Shown here one piece after another: positions 37,201 through 45,150 of a stretch of 64,000 nucleotides of DNA. Below the pieces are notes generated by a model. It had not been told where the DNA came from. It worked only from the letters and a program-made list of their open reading frames with translations, and searched no databases. The translations under genes and the position numbers were made by a program. Source of the stretch: a virus. The first letter of the stretch is position 1, and every line of letters starts with the position of its first letter. Where the stretch lies: positions 62,001-126,000 of the IMG/VR virus record IMGVR_UViG_3300025585_000032; one strand, written 5' to 3'.

Positions 37201-38970
37201 ATGGCTAATTGGAAGTTATTTGGATTCCAGATAACGAACGAAAAAACCAAGAAGCAGGAAGGGCAACAGGACGCCAAGAATATAACAGAAAAGTCCTTTG
37301 CCCTTCCTCAAAACGACGATGGTGCCGTTACGCTTCAGACCGGAGCGTATTTTGGCACCTACGTTGATTTGGAAGGTGTTGTTCGTAACGAAATAGAACT
37401 CATTACACGTTATCGTGAAATGGCAATGCAGCCTGAACTGGAGACTGCAATTGACGATATTGTCAATGAAGCCATTGTCATGCAAGGACACACTCAACCA
37501 CTAACAATCAATCTTGATGATCTCAAGCAACCAGATTCAATCAAGAAAAAGATTCGCGAAGAATTTTCAAACGTTCTCAAGATGTTGAACTTTGGTAACA
37601 TGGGTTCAGAACTATTTCGTCGTTGGTACATTGACGGAAGAATGTTCTATCATGTGATCATTGATGAATCTAGACCAAGAGATGGTATCAAGGAACTCCG
37701 TTATATTGATCCAAGACGCATTCGTAAAGTGCGTGAAATTCAAAAGACAAAAGATGCAGCAACTGCTGCAGATATTATCAAGACAGTAAGAGAGTATTAT
37801 CTCTACAATGAACGCGGTATCATTGGCGCACACTCAAACTTGGGCATGAGAATTGCTCCAGACTCTGTCATCAATGTGAATTCTGGATTGATGGATTCTC
37901 GTCGTGCAATGGTTCTATCATACTTACACAAGGCAATCAAGCCATTGAATCAGCTTCGTATGGTTGAAGATGCTACAGTCATCTATCGTCTATCAAGAGC
38001 ACCAGAACGTCGTGTATTCTACATCGACGTTGGTAATCTACCAAAGGTCAAGGCTGAGCAATATCTTCGTGACTTGATGGTCAAGTATCGTAACAAACTT
38101 GTGTATGATTCAAGCACAGGTGAAATCAGAGATGATCGCAAGCATCTATCAATGCTTGAAGACTTTTGGCTACCCCGCCGTGAGGGTGGCAAAGGTACCG
38201 AGATCCAAACTCTTCCAGGCGGACAGAATCTTGGTGAAATGGAAGATGTCAAGTACTTTGAACGCAAACTATACAAGTCATTAAGCATTCCTATTTCTCG
38301 TCTTGAGATGCAACAGGGCTTCTCAATTGGCCGCACATCGGAAATTACTAGAGATGAATTGAAATTCTCAAAGTTTGTGTTTAGGCTTCGTAACAAGTTT
38401 TCCACACTATTTGACGAAGCACTCCGTGTTCAATTGTCACTAAAAGGTATTTGCACAGTTGAGGAGTGGGAAGACTTTAAAGAAAACATCTATTATGATT
38501 TCATTACGGATAACAACTTCGATGAGTTGAAGAAGGCAGAACTTATCCAGAATCGTATCACGGTTCTACAATTGGCAGATCCATACATTGGCAAATACTT
38601 CTCGATTGAATGGGCTCGCAAGAACATTCTCAATCAAACAGATGATGAAATTGCTGAAATCAAGAAGCAAATTGAAGAAGAACAAGAAGAAATGATGGTA
38701 ATGGCGCAGAAACAAGCCGAATTAGCACAAGCAGCTACGCCACAAGATCCTCAAGCACAACAGCAACAACAAGCTGATCCAAACAATCCTATTGCACCAC
38801 AACAAGATGGTCAACAACAGCAGCTTGATGTAGACACAGCATTTCAAAACACGACATCTCCAGGAGTCTCTCCATTGGATGATGCGGCATCTCAGCAATT
38901 GAAAGTTGAGAATAAAACCAATCTAAATAATATACTAAGAATAATCAAAGATCGGAGAAATGTTCTATGA
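37201..38970 (+). CDS. 20: Portal protein gp20
   Basis: 589 residues. Characteristic T4-like portal blocks: LITRYREMAMQPELETAIDD followed by IVNEAIV, ELFRRWYIDGRMFYHVIID, IKELRYIDPRRIRKVREIQK, VIYRLSRAPERRVFYIDVGN, and EDFWLPRREGGKGTEIQTLP leading to GGQNLGEMEDV. The dodecameric portal is the DNA entry/exit vertex and docks gp17. The C-terminus carries a Gln-rich low-complexity tail (about residues 515-550) not present in T4. RBS GAAGGGAAAAG. The stop overlaps the next gene by four bases. Confidence 0.95.
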   Translation: MANWKLFGFQITNEKTKKQEGQQDAKNITEKSFALPQNDDGAVTLQTGAYFGTYVDLEGVVRNEIELITRYREMAMQPELETAIDDIVNEAIVMQGHTQPLTINLDDLKQPDSIKKKIREEFSNVLKMLNFGNMGSELFRRWYIDGRMFYHVIIDESRPRDGIKELRYIDPRRIRKVREIQKTKDAATAADIIKTVREYYLYNERGIIGAHSNLGMRIAPDSVINVNSGLMDSRRAMVLSYLHKAIKPLNQLRMVEDATVIYRLSRAPERRVFYIDVGNLPKVKAEQYLRDLMVKYRNKLVYDSSTGEIRDDRKHLSMLEDFWLPRREGGKGTEIQTLPGGQNLGEMEDVKYFERKLYKSLSIPISRLEMQQGFSIGRTSEITRDELKFSKFVFRLRNKFSTLFDEALRVQLSLKGICTVEEWEDFKENIYYDFITDNNFDELKKAELIQNRITVLQLADPYIGKYFSIEWARKNILNQTDDEIAEIKKQIEEEQEEMMVMAQKQAELAQAATPQDPQAQQQQQADPNNPIAPQQDGQQQQLDVDTAFQNTTSPGVSPLDDAASQQLKVENKTNLNNILRIIKDRRNVL

Positions 38971-39350
38971 GCAATGCAGTTGTAAGAACAATCGTAGAAA
39001 ATATTGTCAATGACAAGTTTGAAAGTCTAAAAGAAGATCTTTCCAAAGCAGTTTCTGCCAAAGCAGTAAATGTTCTTGAAAGCAAGAAAGCAATGATTGG
39101 TAAAACATTCTTTGAAGAAAAAAAAAAGATAAATGAAGGCTTTAAGATAGGTGACAATGTAAAAATTCATCAAGATTTGAACGACACTGGTAAAATTGTA
39201 GGATCTGATGATCACAATTATCATGTTGATGTTGGTTCAAAATTGAGAAGACATTTTGTTGGAGATCCGCGTAGCAACGTTATACACATGCCAAAAAATA
39301 ATATTCATCAATTAAATAAATATCGCGCAGGAATTCCGCATAATAATTAA
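38967..39350 (+). CDS. Small protein between portal and prohead genes
   Basis: 127 residues, overlapping gp20 by ATGA. The N-terminal half is helical and charged (VRTIVENIVNDKFESLKEDL, KKAMIGKTFFEEKKKINE), like prohead core components such as gp67. The C-terminal half (FKIGDNVKIHQDLNDTGKIV) looks like a small KOW/SH3-like beta unit. It occupies the place where T4 has the core proteins gp67/gp68, so a head-assembly role is likely but not shown. Confidence 0.5.
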   Translation: MSNAVVRTIVENIVNDKFESLKEDLSKAVSAKAVNVLESKKAMIGKTFFEEKKKINEGFKIGDNVKIHQDLNDTGKIVGSDDHNYHVDVGSKLRRHFVGDPRSNVIHMPKNNIHQLNKYRAGIPHNN

Positions 39351-39368
39351 GATAGAAGACTATAAGAA

Positions 39369-39866
39369 ATGAAGACACTAAGCAAATTTTTTTCTGAAAC
39401 CGAGCAATCAAATATTGATGATTCTATAGTCATGGAAGATCTTTCTTTCAAGTCAGATCCCCCAAACATCATTATGTTGAAACGCAAGGCTATTCGCGTT
39501 TTTCCGGACGGAAGAAAAGTTGCTTTATATTATGCAGATAAGATTCATCAGTATGTAACAATACCTTATTCTGACATGATGCACGGAAATAAAGGCATTG
39601 TTCAAGTGCATGAAGCAAAACAAGATCGTAGAGGCAACATGCCTGCTCTTCAAGATATAGTTCAAAAAGGTAATCCTGGAATGTTGACATTTGATAACGG
39701 CGGTCAACAAAAAGTTGATGTCATGACTGCACAAGCAATCATCAATGTTTACAACAAAGTAAATTTGACCAATCGCTACAAGATTGAAAGAATGATTAAT
39801 AAAGATCAAAATAACTTTGCCAAAGTTGCAGCATTTGCACATGGCGCACATACGGATGGAATGTAA
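39369..39866 (+). CDS. Unknown head-region protein
   Basis: 165 residues, not recognised. The sequence AIRVFPDGRKVALYYADKIH followed by QYVTIPYSDMM looks like a short beta domain, and the C-terminal 50 residues (DVMTAQAIINVYNKVNLTNR) are helical. Related proteins are known to me only as uncharacterised genes of the portal-prohead interval in cyanophage-like phages. Follows its neighbour by 18 bases and precedes the next gene by two, so it belongs to the head operon. Confidence 0.5.
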   Translation: MKTLSKFFSETEQSNIDDSIVMEDLSFKSDPPNIIMLKRKAIRVFPDGRKVALYYADKIHQYVTIPYSDMMHGNKGIVQVHEAKQDRRGNMPALQDIVQKGNPGMLTFDNGGQQKVDVMTAQAIINVYNKVNLTNRYKIERMINKDQNNFAKVAAFAHGAHTDGM

Positions 39867-39868
39867 AG

Positions 39869-40339
39869 ATGGCAAATACATCACAGAAACTTGTGGATTC
39901 TGAAAGAAGAGTTGTATACAAGTGGACAGGTAATACTGCTGAATCTGCTGTATTAAAAATTGATGCGGGTGCGTTGAATTTTTCATTGAATGCAAACAAT
40001 CAACTTCTTGGCAGTGGCACGGATCGTAAAACAGCATATAGATTATCATTGAAAAAAGTTATCTATGATGTTGTAGCAGGTCAAGCAGGAAATGGTTACG
40101 TTGAACTTTATTGGACCGGTACACCAAATCAAACTTTGGTAACTTTGTCTGGTCAAGGTCAAATGGATTTTGCTGAAGGTGGTGATGGCATCATAATATT
40201 GAACAACGCATCTGGTGCTGGTTCAAATGGAAATGTAGGATTGCAAACTGTAAATTTTGCTGCTACAGGTTGCTCTTATACAATTGTTGCTGATTTTAGA
40301 AAACATTCTGAAGACTATTCAACCTTTGATAGGGACTAA
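39869..40339 (+). CDS. Beta-rich virion protein, possible head decoration
   Basis: 156 residues. Alternating strands (RRVVYKWTGNTAESAVLKID, YRLSLKKVIYDVVAGQAGNG, YVELYWTG, TQTLVTLSGQGQ-like segments) predict a beta-sandwich; ends in a GCSYTIVADFRKHSEDYSTF tail. Proteins of this type are frequent structural proteins in marine T4-like phages; a capsid surface or tail role is possible. Not assigned to a T4 gene. Confidence 0.5.
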   Translation: MANTSQKLVDSERRVVYKWTGNTAESAVLKIDAGALNFSLNANNQLLGSGTDRKTAYRLSLKKVIYDVVAGQAGNGYVELYWTGTPNQTLVTLSGQGQMDFAEGGDGIIILNNASGAGSNGNVGLQTVNFAATGCSYTIVADFRKHSEDYSTFDRD

Positions 40340-40343
40340 ATAA

Positions 40344-40808
40344 ATGTCATCAACTAAAAAAATAATAGAATCTATCATACTAGATGACTTTAATAGCGCA
40401 AATGAAAGTCTTTCAGAATCATTTGTTGAAATTTTGAAAGACAAACTTTCAGAGGCAAAGAAGATTGTTGCTGCAAAGTATGGTGTAGCTGAACTTGCTG
40501 AAGCACTAGAATCAATTGATGAAGAAAATCTTGATGAAGGAACAAGAATTAGAATTGTAAAAGCGCGTTTGCGTAGAAAAAATGGAAAAATTGTTGTACA
40601 ACGTCGCAAAAAAGTTCTTGGTTCTGGTTTGAAAGGCAAAGGCTACAAGATGGGGCCAGATGGTAGACCAGTTCGCATGTCTGCCGGCGAAAGACTTCGT
40701 CGTCGTCGCGCAAGACTAAAGGCCGAAAGAAAAAGAAAAAGTATTCTTGCCAGAATACGAAGAAATAGAAAAATGACTATGAGAAAAAGAACAGGTATGG
40801 GACTATGA
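40344..40808 (+). CDS. Prohead core protein, gp68-like
   Basis: 154 residues with a strongly split composition: an acidic helical N-terminal half (SANESLSESFVEILKDKLSE, LAEALESIDEENLDEG) and a very basic C-terminal half full of Arg/Lys clusters (GERLRRRRARLKAERKRKS). This matches the basic internal core protein gp68, encoded just before gp21 in T4, which is cleaved during head maturation. Overlaps gp21 by four bases (ATGA). Confidence 0.6.
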   Translation: MSSTKKIIESIILDDFNSANESLSESFVEILKDKLSEAKKIVAAKYGVAELAEALESIDEENLDEGTRIRIVKARLRRKNGKIVVQRRKKVLGSGLKGKGYKMGPDGRPVRMSAGERLRRRRARLKAERKRKSILARIRRNRKMTMRKRTGMGL

Positions 40809-41452
40809 AACTCATAAAAGAAGTCGTAGAAGAAGTTCGTTATTTGACTGAAGAAGGTCCTGCAGGAAATAAAGAACACTTCATTGAAGGTGTTTTCTTG
40901 CAAGCCGAGCGTCAAAATCGTAATGGTAGAGTATATCCAATGGATATCCTACAAAGAGAAGTATCTCGTTATACTACAAACTATATCATGCAAAATCGTG
41001 CATTTGGTGAACTGGGTCATCCAGATACACCAACAATCAATCTTGATCGTGTATCACACATGATCAAGGATTTGAAACAAGAAGGCACAAATTATGTGGG
41101 TAAAGCCAAGATTTTGGATACTCCTTATGGAAAGATTGTGAAGAATCTAATTGATGAGGGCGCCAGATTGGGCGTATCTTCTAGAGGACTGGGATCGCTA
41201 AAGCCTAAGAATGGTGTAAATCTCGTACAGGATGATTTTTATTTGGCTACAGCGGCAGACATAGTTGCAGATCCTTCTGCACCTGATGCTTTTGTTAGAG
41301 GTATCATGGAAGGCAAAGAATGGATTATTGAAAATGGTCAATGGAAAGAAGTTGACTACGATCATGCAAAAAAGGCTTTGAATGAGGCTAATAGAAGAGA
41401 CATGGAAGATGTCAAACTTCGCCTATTCAAAAATTTTCTCTCAAAACTCTAA
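40805..41452 (+). CDS. 21: Prohead core protease gp21
   Basis: 215 residues (T4: 212). Serine protease of the herpesvirus assemblin-like fold: the catalytic His is in FGELGHPD and the Ser in LGVSSRGLG; the substrate strand FIEGVFLQAERQNRNGRVYP and the block INLDRVSHMIKDL are typical. It matures the prohead by cleaving scaffold and capsid proteins after Glu. Context between the core protein, scaffold gp22 and capsid gp23 is the standard T4 order. Confidence 0.93.
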   Translation: MKLIKEVVEEVRYLTEEGPAGNKEHFIEGVFLQAERQNRNGRVYPMDILQREVSRYTTNYIMQNRAFGELGHPDTPTINLDRVSHMIKDLKQEGTNYVGKAKILDTPYGKIVKNLIDEGARLGVSSRGLGSLKPKNGVNLVQDDFYLATAADIVADPSAPDAFVRGIMEGKEWIIENGQWKEVDYDHAKKALNEANRRDMEDVKLRLFKNFLSKL

Positions 41453-41456
41453 AATA

Positions 41457-41464
41457 TATAAATA
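41457..41464 (+). promoter_or_regulatory. Late promoter TATAAATA before gp22
   Basis: Exact late element in the 38-base gap between gp21 and gp22, 26 bases before the gp22 ATG. Probably drives the scaffold and major capsid genes. Confidence 0.75.
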
Positions 41465-41490
41465 GTCTAATATAAAGGAGCAAAAACAAA

Positions 41491-42696
41491 ATGGCAAAGA
41501 AAAATCTAGCAGAAGCAGCTGCCGCAATTCTTTCAGGCAACATGGCTTCTCTAAAACCAATGTCAAAGGGTGGCGAGGCTTTCGGTCAAGCCGGTGCTAC
41601 ACCAGCTGTAGCCACACCTGGTCAAGAAGGTTCACCACAAACAATTCAGCCTGCTATTGCATCAGCTGACGAAGCCGGCGTATCAAAGGCTACCGCTGCT
41701 GCTCCAACAGCAACTCCTCCAGGAGCAAAGCCAGCTCCAGCTGAGCCAATGCAGAAGGCTCCACCTCAAGTCAATGAAGAAGACGATGAGGAAGAAAAGA
41801 AAATGCATAATGAAGAATCTGATGATATGAAAAAAGAAACATATCACATGAAAAATGAAGAGAAAGACGAAGACGAGGAAGAAGAGAAGTCTGAAAAAGA
41901 CGAAGACGAGAAAGAAGACGATGAAGACGACAAGAAGGCCATGAAAGAAGATCTTGACGCTCTTTTCCACGGCGAAAATCTTTCCGAAGATTTCATGAAC
42001 AAGGCTGCAACCATTTTTGAAGCTGCTGTAACTGCAAGAGTCAATTCTCTTGAAGAGAAGATCCAGGAACAGTATGCTGAAATCCTTGAGCAAGTAACAG
42101 AAGAACTCAAGGAAGAACTAACAACAAAGGTTGACGACTATCTAAATTATGTCGTTGAAGAATGGGTTAAGGAAAACGAATTGGCAGTAGAGTCTGGTCT
42201 ACGTTCAGAGTTGACCGAAGACTTCATTGCTGGTCTCCGCAACCTATTCGTTGAACACTACATTGACATTCCAGAAGAGAAAGTTGATGTAGTTGAGGAA
42301 ATGACCTCAAAGGTCGTTGAACTTGAAAGCAAATTGAATGAACAGATCTCTTCTGCAGTTGAGATGAGAAAACTAATCATCGAATACGCAAAGAGAGAAG
42401 CATTCCATGATATTTGTGAAGGACTAACATCAACTCAAGTTGAGAAGATGAAGTCATTGTCTGAAGGTGTTGAATTCTCAACAGTTGAAGACTACACACA
42501 AAGTCTCTTGACTCTTCGCGAAAATTATTTCCCAACAAAGTCTCCAGCAAAGTCAAACAACGAAAGACTTGATGAAGAAACTGATGTTGTGGAAGAGACA
42601 CAGAGAACGAGTCTTGAAGAAGCAAAGGCTAACAAGATTGCTGACCCAGTAATGGAAGCATATGTTAAGTCAATCAGTCGCACAATAGTAAAATAA
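41491..42696 (+). CDS. 22: Prohead scaffold protein gp22
   Basis: 401 residues, clearly longer than T4 gp22 (269). The N-terminal 95 residues are Ala/Pro/Gly-rich, followed by an extremely acidic and Lys-rich low-complexity stretch (about 96-155, runs of E, D and K), then the conserved helical scaffold core starting DLDALFHGENLSEDFMNKAA and TIFEAAVTARVNSLEEKI. The protein fills the prohead core and is degraded by gp21. The acidic region is likely a flexible insertion specific to this lineage. RBS AAAGGAG. Confidence 0.9.
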   Translation: MAKKNLAEAAAAILSGNMASLKPMSKGGEAFGQAGATPAVATPGQEGSPQTIQPAIASADEAGVSKATAAAPTATPPGAKPAPAEPMQKAPPQVNEEDDEEEKKMHNEESDDMKKETYHMKNEEKDEDEEEEKSEKDEDEKEDDEDDKKAMKEDLDALFHGENLSEDFMNKAATIFEAAVTARVNSLEEKIQEQYAEILEQVTEELKEELTTKVDDYLNYVVEEWVKENELAVESGLRSELTEDFIAGLRNLFVEHYIDIPEEKVDVVEEMTSKVVELESKLNEQISSAVEMRKLIIEYAKREAFHDICEGLTSTQVEKMKSLSEGVEFSTVEDYTQSLLTLRENYFPTKSPAKSNNERLDEETDVVEETQRTSLEEAKANKIADPVMEAYVKSISRTIVK

Positions 42697-42719
42697 ATTT
42701 TTTAAAGGAGTTAACTTAA

Positions 42720-44057
42720 ATGCAACTTACTGAACAATTAGTACAAAAGTGGGGTCCAGTTCTGGAACATCCAGATCTCCCAAAGATTGCCGATCCGTAT
42801 AAGAGAGCTGTTACGGCTATGGTACTTGAGAACCAACAGATTGCTTCTGCTCAGCAGGCAGCATTCATGGGTGGTGATCGTAGTTTCCTAGCAGAATCAG
42901 CACCAACAAACGCAACCGGCGCATCAATCAGCAACTACGATCCAATCCTAATCTCATTGGTTCGTCGTGCGCTTCCAAACTTGATCGCATACGATATCTG
43001 CGGCGTTCAGCCAATGACAGGCCCAACAGGCTTGATTTTCGCAATGCGCGCAAAGTACGATTCACAGACTGGTACAGAAGCCCTGTTCACAGAAGCAAAT
43101 ACCAAGTTCTCTGCTGCTAACAAACTTGGTGCAAATGGTGCATCTCAGAATCATCAGTCTTCTGGTGGCGAAGGTTATGTTGACTATACTCTTGCCAACA
43201 CAGGTAACGGTATGACAACAGCCCAGGGTGAAGCACTAGGTGACTCTGGTACAAATCTATTTGCTGAAATGGCATTCTCAATCGAGAAAGTTACAGTAAC
43301 TGCTCGTGAGCGTGCATTGAAGGCAGAATACACTCTAGAACTTGCACAAGACTTGAAGGCAATTCATGGTCTTGATGCTGAGACAGAACTTGCAAACATT
43401 CTGTCAACAGAAATTCTAGCAGAAATCAACCGTGAAGTTATCCGCACAATCTATGCAACAGCAAAGTTGGGCTGCTCTTCAGGTACAACAACTGCCGGTA
43501 CATTTGACTTGGATACCGACTCAAATGGTCGTTGGTCAGTTGAAAAGTTCAAGGGTCTTATCTTCCAGATCGAACGCGAAGCAAACGTAATTGCTCGTGC
43601 AACTCGTCGTGGCAAGGGTAACATCGTAGTATGCTCATCTGACGTTGCTTCTGCAATGGCAATGGCTGGCGTTCTACAGTACACCCCAGCACTTCAGGCC
43701 GATCTACAGGTAGACGACACAGGTAACACATTTGCTGGTCTTCTACACAACCGTATCAAGGTCTACATTGATCCTTACTACGGTCAGACATCTGGTGCAA
43801 CAAATGCAGCAGAACTTGTAACAGTTGGTTATAAGGGAACATCACCTTATGACGCTGGCTTGTTCTACTGCCCATACGTTCCACTACAGATGGTTCGTGC
43901 AATCGGACAAGACACATTCCAGCCACGTATCGGATTCAAGACACGTTACGGAATGGTAGCAAATCCGTTCGCAGAAGGTGCAACAGCAGGTTTGGGCGTG
44001 CTTTCAAATCGCTCAAACAACTACTATCGTATCTTCAGAGTTACAAACTTGATGTAA
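42720..44057 (+). CDS. 23: Major capsid protein gp23
   Basis: 445 residues. T4-like capsid signatures: LVRRALPNLIAYDICGVQPM, TGPTGLIFAMRAKYDSQTG, EMAFSIEKVTVTARERALKA, EYTLELAQDLKAIHGLDAET and a C-terminal PFQPRIGFKTRYG-type block (FQPRIGFKTRYGMVANPFAE). HK97-fold hexamer protein of the head. The codons are somewhat richer in C at third positions than in neighbouring genes, as is common for the most highly expressed phage gene. No separate vertex protein gp24 follows. Good RBS (AAAGGAG); strong terminator after it. Confidence 0.96.
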   Translation: MQLTEQLVQKWGPVLEHPDLPKIADPYKRAVTAMVLENQQIASAQQAAFMGGDRSFLAESAPTNATGASISNYDPILISLVRRALPNLIAYDICGVQPMTGPTGLIFAMRAKYDSQTGTEALFTEANTKFSAANKLGANGASQNHQSSGGEGYVDYTLANTGNGMTTAQGEALGDSGTNLFAEMAFSIEKVTVTARERALKAEYTLELAQDLKAIHGLDAETELANILSTEILAEINREVIRTIYATAKLGCSSGTTTAGTFDLDTDSNGRWSVEKFKGLIFQIEREANVIARATRRGKGNIVVCSSDVASAMAMAGVLQYTPALQADLQVDDTGNTFAGLLHNRIKVYIDPYYGQTSGATNAAELVTVGYKGTSPYDAGLFYCPYVPLQMVRAIGQDTFQPRIGFKTRYGMVANPFAEGATAGLGVLSNRSNNYYRIFRVTNLM

Positions 44058-44091
44058 TTCTAAGAACAAAAAGAAAGCAAGACTACAACTT

Positions 44092-44120
44092 GAGGGGGAA
44101 CTTCGGTTCCCCCTCTTTTT
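44092..44120 (+). terminator. Rho-independent terminator after gp23
   Basis: Perfect 10-bp stem GAGGGGGAAC / GTTCCCCCTC closed by a TTCG tetraloop (44102-44105) and followed by five T. This is the strongest terminator in the window and insulates the capsid operon from the next gene. Confidence 0.93.
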
Positions 44121-44123
44121 GTT

Positions 44124-44131
44124 TATAAATA
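44124..44131 (+). promoter_or_regulatory. Late promoter TATAAATA
   Basis: Exact late element directly behind the gp23 terminator and 15 bases before the ATG at 44147, so the next gene has independent late expression. Confidence 0.75.
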
Positions 44132-44146
44132 TCGTAGAGGTAAAAC

Positions 44147-44665
44147 ATGGCAAAACTAAACAAGCAACCAGAAAATACAAGTTTTCTACAACCAACAAAA
44201 TTTCAGTTGACATTCACAAGAATGCCACACTTGACTTATTTTTGCCAAACGTTCAATCTACCTGGTTTGTCAATGTCAGAAATTGTGCAAAACACTCCAT
44301 TTGTAGATCTATATGTACATGGTGACAAAGTTCAATATGAACCATTGGATTTGACTTTCATGGTAGATGAAGATCTTCGTTCGTGGTTGGAGATGCACAA
44401 CTGGATAACTGGACTTACATTTCCTAAAAACTTTGAACAGTATCGTCGTCTATTGAAAGACAATCAAGACTATGGTGGCACTGTATCAGATGCAATCATG
44501 ACGATAATGTCAAATAAGAATACACCGAATATTCGTATAACATTTAGAGACTGTTTTCCTACCATGGTATCTTCAGTCTCATTTGATTACACGATGGATG
44601 CAAGCATGACACTAACAGCTTCTGCAACATTCCGATATAACTATTTTGATGTTGACATTCTTTGA
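44147..44665 (+). CDS. Tail-tube superfamily protein (gp19/gp54-like)
   Basis: 172 residues. FQLTFTRMPHLTYFCQTFNL with PGLSMSEIVQNTPF, VQYEPLDLTFMVDEDLRSW and EMHNWITGLTFPKNFEQYR are the fold pattern of tail tube and tube-initiator proteins (gp19, gp54, gp48-type), where a beta-sandwich binds the neighbouring ring. It is clearly not the main tube protein, which is at 36586. A baseplate-tube junction or tube cap role fits. The end of the gene holds the promoter of uvsY. Confidence 0.65.
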   Translation: MAKLNKQPENTSFLQPTKFQLTFTRMPHLTYFCQTFNLPGLSMSEIVQNTPFVDLYVHGDKVQYEPLDLTFMVDEDLRSWLEMHNWITGLTFPKNFEQYRRLLKDNQDYGGTVSDAIMTIMSNKNTPNIRITFRDCFPTMVSSVSFDYTMDASMTLTASATFRYNYFDVDIL

Positions 44666-44680
44666 TTTATAGTGTATAGT
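44652..44680 (+). promoter_or_regulatory. Sigma70-like promoter of uvsY
   Basis: TTGACA at 44652-44657, 17-base spacer, TATAGT at 44675-44680; 26 bases before the uvsY ATG. The -35 lies inside the last codons of the tail-tube-like gene. Confidence 0.75.
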
Positions 44681-44706
44681 CACTATATTTCCAAGAATGG
44701 TGGATT

Positions 44707-45150
44707 ATGATCAGAAACATTGATGACTTGATGGAAGCATGGAAGAAAGATTCACAGATTGATAGCACCGAGTTGGGCACAGAGTCCATTCGTCTATCGT
44801 CTCTACATGCCAAATACATAGAAGTATATAAGCATCAGAAGATGCGCGAACAGAAACTTCAGTTTGATCTCAACAAATTGACCAAGTTGAAATGGAGATA
44901 TTATGATGGCAAACTCAATGGCACAGAAGAACTTGAGCAACTTGGTTGGGAACCCATGCGTGAAAAGTATCTTCGCGCCGACATTGGCACCATGATTGAT
45001 GGTGACGATGACGTTCTTGAGATCAAGAACAAGTTATCATATACGGAACTTTTCGTTGACTGTTGCGAAAAGATCATCAAGGAAATCCACCAGCGTTCAT
45101 TCAATTTGAAGAATGCTATAGAATGGCAGAAGTTTACGCAAGGTGTCTGA
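44707..45150 (+). CDS. uvsY: Recombination mediator UvsY
   Basis: 147 residues (T4: 137). IDDLMEAWKKDSQIDSTELG, SLHAKYIEVYKHQKMREQKL, LTKLKWRYYDGKLNGTEELE and the C-terminal helix DCCEKIIKEIHQRSFNLKNA match UvsY. It loads the UvsX recombinase on gp32-coated single-stranded DNA. It overlaps uvsW by eight bases, so both are co-translated. Confidence 0.93.
   Translation: MIRNIDDLMEAWKKDSQIDSTELGTESIRLSSLHAKYIEVYKHQKMREQKLQFDLNKLTKLKWRYYDGKLNGTEELEQLGWEPMREKYLRADIGTMIDGDDDVLEIKNKLSYTELFVDCCEKIIKEIHQRSFNLKNAIEWQKFTQGV

Noticed and set aside
40336-40342. CTAAATA as a late promoter of the gene at 40344
   Set aside because: It ends one base before the start codon, leaving no room for a transcription start or Shine-Dalgarno.
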